From positions 1-21,025 of the forward strand of contig JAIPEK010000005.1 of the NCBI GenBank assembly GCA_021737205.1: DNA of 21,025 nucleotides, in the 5' to 3' direction. Below are positions 13,536-19,703 of the stretch, one piece after another. Each line of letters begins with the position of its first letter. Position 1 is the first letter of the stretch. The translations under genes and the position numbers were made by a program. The notes beneath the pieces were generated by a model that ran no database searches, was not told the origin of the DNA, and saw only the letters and a program-made list of their open reading frames with translations. This DNA comes from Desulfarculaceae bacterium. GTDB taxonomy: Bacteria > Desulfobacterota > Desulfobacteria > Desulfobacterales > Desulfobacteraceae.

Positions 13536-16427
13536 TCACCAGACCACCGGCACCCTCACCTGCATGCCCGCCTTGTTCCTGAATAAAAGATAACCGTGCC
13601 GTCTTCCGTAAAGATACAAATCCCGGGTCACTTTGACATCCTGCCTGCAGTACGCCACAATTTTCCGGATCTTTCCCTGGCGCCACCATTTAAGCGCCAT
13701 CAGCCCGTCCGCGCTCTTCTCGCTGTTCAGAGTCTCTTTTGCCAGCCGGTCCAGGGAAAGCCTGTACCCGAGTTTTTTATGGATCTGGTCCAGCATGTCA
13801 AGGGTGGCAAGACGGTTGTAGTTGAAATCGGAAATCCCGGACAGCACCTTGTAGTCAAACCGAATCAAGTTAAACCCGATCACAAGGTCCATTTTGGAAA
13901 GATCCTGTTCCAGCTTGTCAATATCTTCGGCAAGATACTCGTTGAACCGGTCCGTTTTCGAGTCGTACAGTACTGCACAGCTCATACCCATCCGCTCGGC
14001 CCGGCCCCATCCGCCGACCTCTTCTGCCGACCGTCTCGTTTCAATATCGAGCACGCCGAACCGGGCCATGTTGCCATGTTCACCCGAACGGGGGTCAGGA
14101 TTTTCCTCTCTTTCGGCGGCCGAAGAAATCCCGATTTCCGTAAGCGGTTGAGAAACGGTTTCCTTATTGCCGTTCTTCATCAGCTTGAGAATGGAAAGGG
14201 ACGCATTTTTATCAATGGGCCGGTTGCCTGAACCGCACTTGGGGGAATGGACACACACCGGGCAGCCGGTTTCACAGCCGCAGCCGGCAATCGCGGCCAG
14301 CGTGTTTTCAAGCAGGGTTTCCCCTTTTTCAAAGGCGTGCTGCGAAAATCCCAGTCCCCCGGGGATTCCGTCGTAGACAAAAACCGCGGCTTTCTTGAGC
14401 TGATCATGATACACAATGGAGATACCCCCCAGATCGTTCCGGTCCGTCATCACCAGAAGGGGCAGAATACCTATGGCGGCGTGTTCCATTGCGTGAATTC
14501 CGCCCATGAAATGCATTTTGGCGTTCTCCACCCGGTCTTTTACCGTATCCGGGATTTCAATCCATAATCCTTCGGTTTCAAATTCGATTTTCGGCAGATC
14601 CAGTGGAACCACACCAAGAGATTTGCCGTTGGACACCCGCTTTTTTTCATATCCGGTGACCGTTTCCGTGACCTTGAGCCTGCCGAGTCCGACTCTTGTG
14701 TTCCAGAGTTTCCTGGTCTTTTTCACCTCGATGATCTCGGTCTCCTTGTCCGATCTCGCACGGGTATAATAATCGGTCCGGCTGGGCGAAACTTCGGCAA
14801 AGCCCTTTTCATGATCCAGCGTGGTTACCAGATAACTTTCCTTGTGGTGCAGATAAACCGCCCCTTCATGAACCTCGTGGAACGCCCGGTACCGGTCCGC
14901 TTCCCCGAGAACCCGGCCGGTCTCTTTGAGGAATATGGGAATTCTTGTGCCCGTTCCCCTCAGGCTGACATGCCGGTGAACGGACTGTCGGGCGGCGTGC
15001 CACACACTCCCGTCCGCACTCTGCAAAAGCTTTGCCTCGTGCGTGAGCGACTCAGCCGCTTTTGCAACAGCCGGATTCCGCATCAACGGCTCACTTTTAT
15101 GTATGGACAAATCCGCTGCCGCACATTCGATGTGGCGCTTCATGATGATCCGGTTTTCCGGATTGATCACGGCCCGCTCCGGGGGCATGTCGAACAGTCG
15201 GGACGGATTGTTTACAAAATAATGGTCCAGGGCGTCTTCATGAGCAACAAAAATGGTGGCGGACTCCCGGCCTCCTCTTCCCACCCTTCCGGCCCGCTGC
15301 CAGGTGGACATGATGGTGCCGGGATACCCCACAAGTATGCAAAGATCAAGACACCCGATATCGATGCCCAGCTCCAGGGCGCTGGTGGACACCACGGCCA
15401 GGATGTCTCCCGATGAAAGCCGCCTTTCGATTTCCCTTCTCTCTTCGGGGAGAAAACCTGCGCGATACGCACTGATCTTTTCGGAAAGTTTTCCGGCCCG
15501 GCGGGAGGCCCAGATGGCGATCAGTTCGGTGATTTTCCTGGACTGGGCGTACACGATTGTTCTCAATCCCCTGTGGGCTGCCGCGTGAAGAAGGTCGAGG
15601 GCCGTACCTGCGGCCCCGTTGAGTCCTTTCATCAGGATCACGTTCTTCTTGCCGGTACCGGCCGTGCTGTGGTCCACGACCTTAACCGGCAATCCGGTGA
15701 GTTCTCCTGCAAGATCGGCCGGGTTGGCTATGGTGGCGGAACAGAAAATGAACGTCGGGGTTGCTCCGTAATGTTCGCATATCCGCTTGAGCCGCCGAAA
15801 GACCCAGGCCATGTTCGACCCCATCACCCCGCGGTACGTATGAACCTCGTCCACCACCACGAATTTGAGATTGGAAAAGAACTCCTTCCACAAGTGATGG
15901 TGGGCCAGCATGGCCATATGCAGCATTTCCGGGTTGGACATCAGTATGTTCGGGGGATTCCGCCGAATCCGGCTCTTATGGTGGGAAGAGACATCCCCGT
16001 CGTAGACTTGTGCCGACAAAGCGTTTTCTCCGGAAGATTCTTTTTCAGCGGCTTCAAGACAGGTTCGGACGGATTCAAGCTGGTCCCGGGCTAGGGCTTT
16101 CAGGGGGAAAAGATACAGAGCCCGGGAAGCCGGGTTCTCCATCAGGGCATTCATCACCGGCAGGTTGTATACAAGGCTTTTCCCGCTTGCCGTGGGAGTG
16201 GAAATGACCGTGTGGTGTCCCTGGAGAATCAGCTCGACCGCCTGTTGCTGGTGCCGGTACAGGCGGTCGATCCCCATTCCTTGACAAAGCCTGTAAAGCG
16301 TTTCCGGCAGAGAGCCGTCCTCTTTTGAAAACTCGGGTTTGCGTTCGGGCAGAACCCGGTGGCATACGATATCACCGGCAAACCCTTTGTAGTTTTTCAG
16401 CGCGTGAAGATATTCAGCCAGGCTCAC
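13536..16427 (-). CDS. MrfA-MrfB-like fusion: DExH helicase with DUF1998 and DEDD exonuclease
   Basis: A 963-residue two-part enzyme. The first part is a superfamily 2 helicase of the YprA/MrfA/Hrq1 type: STPTASGKS at 76-84 (Walker A), DEVH at 193-196, SAT at 230-232, QRAGRVGR at 377-384. It has the DUF1998/MZB zinc region with cysteines 716, 718, 722, 725 and 731. After a linker (about 750-785), an RNase H-fold exonuclease begins with D794 and E796 (LDIE), D858 (FDYKVL) and Y926/D930 (YCRQD), a DEDDy-like set. In Bacillus subtilis the helicase MrfA (YprA) and nuclease MrfB (YprB) are adjacent genes for mitomycin-lesion repair. Here they appear joined, so repair of crosslinks or bulky adducts is the likely role. 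The start is GTG, overlapping the arginase stop (GTGA, 16424-16427). Confidence 0.9.
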   Translation of the reverse strand: MSLAEYLHALKNYKGFAGDIVCHRVLPERKPEFSKEDGSLPETLYRLCQGMGIDRLYRHQQQAVELILQGHHTVISTPTASGKSLVYNLPVMNALMENPASRALYLFPLKALARDQLESVRTCLEAAEKESSGENALSAQVYDGDVSSHHKSRIRRNPPNILMSNPEMLHMAMLAHHHLWKEFFSNLKFVVVDEVHTYRGVMGSNMAWVFRRLKRICEHYGATPTFIFCSATIANPADLAGELTGLPVKVVDHSTAGTGKKNVILMKGLNGAAGTALDLLHAAAHRGLRTIVYAQSRKITELIAIWASRRAGKLSEKISAYRAGFLPEERREIERRLSSGDILAVVSTSALELGIDIGCLDLCILVGYPGTIMSTWQRAGRVGRGGRESATIFVAHEDALDHYFVNNPSRLFDMPPERAVINPENRIIMKRHIECAAADLSIHKSEPLMRNPAVAKAAESLTHEAKLLQSADGSVWHAARQSVHRHVSLRGTGTRIPIFLKETGRVLGEADRYRAFHEVHEGAVYLHHKESYLVTTLDHEKGFAEVSPSRTDYYTRARSDKETEIIEVKKTRKLWNTRVGLGRLKVTETVTGYEKKRVSNGKSLGVVPLDLPKIEFETEGLWIEIPDTVKDRVENAKMHFMGGIHAMEHAAIGILPLLVMTDRNDLGGISIVYHDQLKKAAVFVYDGIPGGLGFSQHAFEKGETLLENTLAAIAGCGCETGCPVCVHSPKCGSGNRPIDKNASLSILKLMKNGNKETVSQPLTEIGISSAAEREENPDPRSGEHGNMARFGVLDIETRRSAEEVGGWGRAERMGMSCAVLYDSKTDRFNEYLAEDIDKLEQDLSKMDLVIGFNLIRFDYKVLSGISDFNYNRLATLDMLDQIHKKLGYRLSLDRLAKETLNSEKSADGLMALKWWRQGKIRKIVAYCRQDVKVTRDLYLYGRRHGYLLFRNKAGMQVRVPVVW

Positions 16428-17317
16428 AAAATACTCTTTCCCAGTGCGGAGACCACAAGCTCCACCGCCAGCATGGCGGTTTTGTTTCCCTGGTCGAGGA
16501 TCGGATTGATCTCCACAAGATCCATTGACGTGAGTTTCCCGGTATCAGAAACAATCTCCATTACCAGGTGAGCTTCTCTGTAGGAAAGGCCGCCCGGGAC
16601 CGGAGTTCCAACGCCCGGTGCTTCCTCCGGTTCCAACGCGTCCATGTCGAGACTCATGTGCAGCCGCTTGAGGTGTACGAATTTCATCAGCGCCTTGTTC
16701 ACCACCGAACTGATCCCCTGTTCATCGATGTCCCGCATGGTAAACACGGTAACACCGCTTTTTCTAAGTCGCTCCCTCTCCTGACTGTCCAAAGAGCGGA
16801 CCCCGATGATCACGACGTTCTCCGGGGAAATCTTGACGCCATGTCTGCCGATGTTCACCAGACGTTCGCCCCCCTCTCCGGTGAGTGCGGCAAGTGGCAT
16901 GCCGTGAATATTGCCGCTGGGAGAAGTTTCAGGGGTATTGAAATCGGCATGGGCGTCAATCCACAAAAGGCCCGTGTTCACATCATGGGACACACCTCCT
17001 GCGGTGCCCATGGCAATGGAATGATCCCCGCCCAGAAAGAGCGGGAACCGGTCCCGGGACACCGCTTTTCTTCCGGCATGGTATATGGACTCACATATCC
17101 GGGCGATCTCTTCGGTGTAATCCCTGCCCTTTTCATCATCCCCCGGGTCCCGGACCGGCACCTCGATATCCCCCAGGTCCTCTACCGTATGGCCCAGTTC
17201 CCGAAGACTGGTGACAAGTTTGGTGTATCGAAGAGCCGCAGGCCCCATATCCACTCCCCTGTGGAGCTGTCCGAAATCCATTGGTACGCCGATTATACTG
17301 ATATTTTTTTTGATCAT
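16424..17317 (-). CDS. rocF: arginase
   Basis: A 297-residue arginase (L-arginine to ornithine and urea) with the complete two-manganese site: H99 (GGDHS), D121, H123 and D125 (WIDAHADFN), D224 and D226 (SLDMD). The NIHGMP segment at 136-141 and the DLGD motif near residue 50 favour arginase over agmatinase or formiminoglutamase. The length is normal. The start ATG at 17317 has only a weak purine-rich stretch upstream. The gene is followed with a four-base GTGA overlap by the helicase-exonuclease gene. That is an unexpected partner, and coupling may simply be economical packing. A divergent histidine phosphatase starts 134 bases away across a shared regulatory region. No urease or ornithine-pathway gene is nearby. 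Confidence 0.92.
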   Translation of the reverse strand: MIKKNISIIGVPMDFGQLHRGVDMGPAALRYTKLVTSLRELGHTVEDLGDIEVPVRDPGDDEKGRDYTEEIARICESIYHAGRKAVSRDRFPLFLGGDHSIAMGTAGGVSHDVNTGLLWIDAHADFNTPETSPSGNIHGMPLAALTGEGGERLVNIGRHGVKISPENVVIIGVRSLDSQERERLRKSGVTVFTMRDIDEQGISSVVNKALMKFVHLKRLHMSLDMDALEPEEAPGVGTPVPGGLSYREAHLVMEIVSDTGKLTSMDLVEINPILDQGNKTAMLAVELVVSALGKSIL

Positions 17318-17349
17318 GCCTGCCCGAGACCCCGGCCGAATGGTTTACA

Positions 17350-17384
17350 ATCCTGTCTGTTACCTACTTCCATGTTGACAGGAT
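17350..17384. promoter_or_regulatory. inverted repeat in the arginase/phosphatase divergent spacer
   Basis: ATCCTGTC (17350-17357) and its exact complement GACAGGAT (17377-17384) are separated by 19 bases. The pairing continues weakly outwards (GGTTTAC against ATACC). The right arm overlaps a TTGACA at 17375-17380. The position between divergent starts fits an operator or a hairpin, but the regulator is unknown. Confidence 0.45.
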
Positions 17385-17404
17385 ACTATACCATAGCGTA
17401 TGAA
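17375..17404 (+). promoter_or_regulatory. possible sigma70-type promoter for the histidine phosphatase
   Basis: TTGACA (17375-17380) is perfect. TATGAA (17399-17404) after 18 bases matches TATAAT at four positions. It would give a leader of about 40 bases before the ATG at 17452. The -35 box is embedded in the right arm of the inverted repeat, so a bound repressor would block it. Confidence 0.4.
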
Positions 17405-17451
17405 ATAAATTCAAATATAAAGATCCGGAAACAATAAAGGAGTGTATGTGA

Positions 17452-18168
17452 ATGGCCCCAAAATACGAGATAAACAGCAGACAGACCCTTGAAATGCTGA
17501 ACAAGCTCAGTTCCGATCCTGTCGACGGCCTCTGCGTTCTCATGCGCCATTCCGAGAGGAACTACCATGAAAACGCCGCCATGGAACCCTTTATGGGACT
17601 TACGGAAAACGGCAAGAATGCTGCGGTGGATCTGGGGGCCGCTTTGCCGGCCTCCATTGAACCGGCCATTTTCTCCAGCCATTTCGGTCGGTGCATTGAA
17701 ACCGCCTATCTGATCGACAAGGGATTTACCCGGCAGGGCGGACGGTTCGGATCCCTTCCCGTCATTTCATCGGATCTGTCCCCGTTTTACATCCGGCACA
17801 TCAAAAAAGCCATTCGGATGGTGGAAGATATGACCCCGGACCGGTTCCTTAGAGCCTGGTTCAACCGGGAGATCCCGGAAACCGTCATGGAAGACCCCCG
17901 GCAGGCGGCACTCCGCATTACTTCTTTTTTAAAGGATCACCTTGACCACCGGGAAAACAGCAGGCAATCCTTCAGCATCTGTATCACCCACGACTGGAAT
18001 ATCTTTCCGGTAAGGGAATACATCATGGACCTTTCCCACGAAAAAAACGGACCTATAGGCTATCTGGACGCAATTTTTCTGTTCAGAAAAGAGGGCCGGT
18101 ATTTCATGGCAAGCCGGCAGAAAGAACCTGTGGAAGTGACCCGACTGCTCCGGGAGAAAAACGATTAA
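17452..18168 (+). CDS. histidine phosphatase family protein
   Basis: A 238-residue member of the phosphoglycerate-mutase-like histidine phosphatases. The phospho-accepting histidine is H33 in LMRHSER, with R32 beside it. The second arginine lies in SSHFGRCIETA (R80) and the second catalytic-pocket histidine is H180 in CITHDWN. There is no signal peptide, so it is cytoplasmic. The substrate cannot be told; the family includes sugar-phosphate, SixA-like protein and small-molecule phosphatases. AAAGGAG at 17436-17442 serves the ATG at 17452, and the codon just upstream in frame is TGA, which fixes the start. An ATGTGA (start codon followed by stop) at 17446-17451 lies between the ribosome site and the start. 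The gene ends tail to tail with the SAM hydrolase, sharing TTAA. Confidence 0.88.
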   Translation: MAPKYEINSRQTLEMLNKLSSDPVDGLCVLMRHSERNYHENAAMEPFMGLTENGKNAAVDLGAALPASIEPAIFSSHFGRCIETAYLIDKGFTRQGGRFGSLPVISSDLSPFYIRHIKKAIRMVEDMTPDRFLRAWFNREIPETVMEDPRQAALRITSFLKDHLDHRENSRQSFSICITHDWNIFPVREYIMDLSHEKNGPIGYLDAIFLFRKEGRYFMASRQKEPVEVTRLLREKND

Positions 18169-18965
18169 TCAAGATCCCTATTTCTTGTAAAGGTTGCGGA
18201 TACGGTATCACCCGGCTCGAGCCCGAGCCTTGCTGCTGCGTTATCGTTTTTGACGGCGATTTCCACGAATCCGCTGCTGGATGTCACGAAAAAGGGGGTG
18301 TCCTCCTTTGCTTCATGATAACTTTGAAAACAGGCGGAAACCGTCACACCGCCGGTTTTCACGGATAAATCGCCGGCGCTCCGGAAATCCTCTGCCAAAA
18401 CGTCCAGGATAACGTTGCCGAAGGTATCCACGTGCAGCACCCGGATATCCCTGTTGGAACCCGCCGGGTCAAACTTCGCCAGGGAAAGCCGGACCATGCG
18501 TTCCCTGCCTTTTCCCATCCGGGTCACATCCTCGCCTTTTGAAATATGAGCGGCCGCAGGCGCAAAAACATCGCGTCCATGGAAGGTGGATGAGACGGTC
18601 TTTCGGAAAAACCGGCTTTCGGAAAGCTCGATGATCTCGTGTATGCCGTTGTCAGAGGCGGACTGCCACATCAGTCCGTTGTCCGGGCCCACGAAAAAGT
18701 AATCCGCCGTCCGAACGGCAAGGGCCGCCCGGTTCGACCCCACGCCCGGATCCACCACGGCACAGAAAACCGTCCCCCGTGGAAAATACCGAAAGGAAGA
18801 AAAGAGAAGAAAAGCACCCTGCAGGATATTCCCGGGCTGTACGGAATGGGTGATGTCAATGACATTCGCTTTAGGATTCAAAGACGCAATCACGCCCTTC
18901 ATGACGCCCGGATAGATATCCTCTTGTCCGAAATCCGTTACAAGCGCTATATTCAAATTTTTCAT
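18165..18965 (-). CDS. SAM hydroxide adenosyltransferase (DUF62 family)
   Basis: A 266-residue protein of the DUF62 family, whose characterised members hydrolyse S-adenosylmethionine to adenosine and methionine using hydroxide and are related to fluorinase and chlorinase. The family landmarks are ALVTDFG (D11), VDPGVGS, FVGPDNG, FHGRDVFAPAAAH and HVDTFGNVILDV. The length is typical and no halogenase-like signature stands out. It starts with MKNLNIALVTDFG, the usual N-terminus; only a weak purine stretch precedes the ATG. Its stop codon overlaps the stop of the convergent phosphatase gene (TTAA, 18165-18168), so the two transcripts must run into each other. It stands alone on its strand downstream of a 300-base spacer that carries repeats and a terminator. 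Confidence 0.9.
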   Translation of the reverse strand: MKNLNIALVTDFGQEDIYPGVMKGVIASLNPKANVIDITHSVQPGNILQGAFLLFSSFRYFPRGTVFCAVVDPGVGSNRAALAVRTADYFFVGPDNGLMWQSASDNGIHEIIELSESRFFRKTVSSTFHGRDVFAPAAAHISKGEDVTRMGKGRERMVRLSLAKFDPAGSNRDIRVLHVDTFGNVILDVLAEDFRSAGDLSVKTGGVTVSACFQSYHEAKEDTPFFVTSSSGFVEIAVKNDNAAARLGLEPGDTVSATFTRNRDLD

Positions 18966-19043
18966 GCTCTTATATGTATCAGGAGGGAAACCGGATTGTC
19001 AATCTTTCCTTATAACAGCCATGTCCTGGCGGACACAACGAAT

Positions 19044-19128
19044 GATGAAAGATCACCATGAAGAAGCATGAAGTTCATGAAGATTTTGTATCAGTTCCTT
19101 CATGACCTTCATGGCCTTCATGGTAAAA
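19044..19128. repeat. CATGAAG-type hairpin repeat, copy B (inverted relative to copy A)
   Basis: The reverse complement of this 85-base element matches 11236-11301 along its length. Differences are two adjacent substitutions (GAACTGAT-A versus GAACTGAA-G) and two additional segments of 9 and 10 bases (GTCATGAAG and CTTCTTCATG), each equal to about one repeat unit. The flanks TTTTACCATGAAGG and GGTGATCTTTCATC are shared exactly. It folds into a longer hairpin than copy A. It lies about 80 bases upstream of the SAM hydrolase start, in a 301-base spacer. Confidence 0.88.
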
Positions 19129-19181
19129 GATGTTGTTCATGTAAAAGACGGAATGGTGGGGATCGGCTGGGGGAAGGATTC

Positions 19182-19222
19182 GGATGGCGGCGGGATCAAG
19201 AAGGTGCCGAAAGCCGCCATCC
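19182..19222. repeat. 10-bp perfect inverted repeat
   Basis: GGATGGCGGC (19182-19191) and GCCGCCATCC (19213-19222) enclose 21 bases. It lies directly downstream, on the minus strand, of the terminator hairpin of the cytochrome-like gene, with the A5/T5 tract between the two stems. It could be a second, backup stem for plus-strand RNA (stem then AAAAA) or a binding site. The plus-strand frame across it has coding-like codons but no ribosome site and is not called. Confidence 0.6.
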
Positions 19223-19255
19223 AAAAACGGCTGCGGACCCGGAGGCAGGGTCCGC
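19222..19255 (-). terminator. rho-independent-type terminator after the cytochrome-like gene
   Basis: On the minus strand a perfect 8-bp GC-rich stem (GCGGACCC, loop of 7, GGGTCCGC, plus-strand 19233-19255) starts 11 bases after the stop codon at 19267. It is followed, after AGCCG, by TTTTT. The short offset before the T-tract weakens the case slightly. It would end the DUF3373 barrel/cytochrome-like operon. Confidence 0.6.
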
Positions 19256-19266
19256 GATTCCGTTTG

Positions 19267-19647
19267 CTACTGGCACTTGGCCGGACTTGGAGAGTCTGCC
19301 GCGTGCTGATACAGGTACGAGTAAATATCTACAATGTCATCCTGGGAAAGATTTTTCCACTCCTGTGCGCACCCGAACTCTTCTGTGAAGTCTTCGAAAT
19401 CCTCATGTTCGAAAAGCCGCTTCCACTGGGCCATTGTCTTGTCCGCAGGGCTGATGACCGGGGTTTTGGAGTCCACTTCCCCTCTTTTGTAACATGCCTT
19501 GTATACTTTTCTGTACGTATACTTTCCTTTTCTGTCGTTTCCGTCCGGTCCTTTCTGGGCCACGCCCTGCCCGGCCATGCCGGCAGGGGCGGTAAAGGCG
19601 ACTGCAAGAACCGCGCTGATGAAAATCATCATGATTTTTCGTGTCAT
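19267..19647 (-). CDS. small secreted cytochrome-c-like protein lacking a CxxCH motif
   Basis: A 126-residue exported protein with a signal peptide ending at AGMA (about residue 25). The mature part looks like a class I cytochrome c domain: it has the C-terminal LSQDDIVDIYSYLYQHAADS helix typical of that fold. Where the heme motif is expected the sequence is YKACY (49-53), so only one of the two cysteines remains and the histidine is a tyrosine. Other cysteines are C93 and C125. Covalent heme binding therefore looks unlikely unless it is atypical. The ATG at 19647 has AGGAGAG upstream; the frame extends further to 19740 but would overlap the barrel gene. It follows the DUF3373 gene by 56 bases and probably shares its transcript. 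The family assignment is by eye and moderate. Confidence 0.75.
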   Translation of the reverse strand: MTRKIMMIFISAVLAVAFTAPAGMAGQGVAQKGPDGNDRKGKYTYRKVYKACYKRGEVDSKTPVISPADKTMAQWKRLFEHEDFEDFTEEFGCAQEWKNLSQDDIVDIYSYLYQHAADSPSPAKCQ

Positions 19648-19703
19648 ACTCTCTCTCCTTATGTTTTTACTCATTTGTATGGTCGATTCATCCATTTCTG
19701 CAC

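Noticed and set aside
16568..17437. 289-codon plus-strand frame opposite arginase
   Set aside because: Arginase with all manganese ligands lies on the minus strand here; the plus frame is a shadow.
18966..19010. Promoter for the SAM hydrolase gene on the minus strand (TTGACA present)
   Set aside because: The only -10 candidates at proper spacing match poorly and would put the start of RNA almost at the ATG. Not called.
19130..19260. Possible short plus-strand coding remnant after copy B of the hairpin repeat
   Set aside because: Codons look reasonable and a glycine/lysine-rich peptide can be read, but there is no start or ribosome site, and two perfect stems and a terminator explain the segment better.
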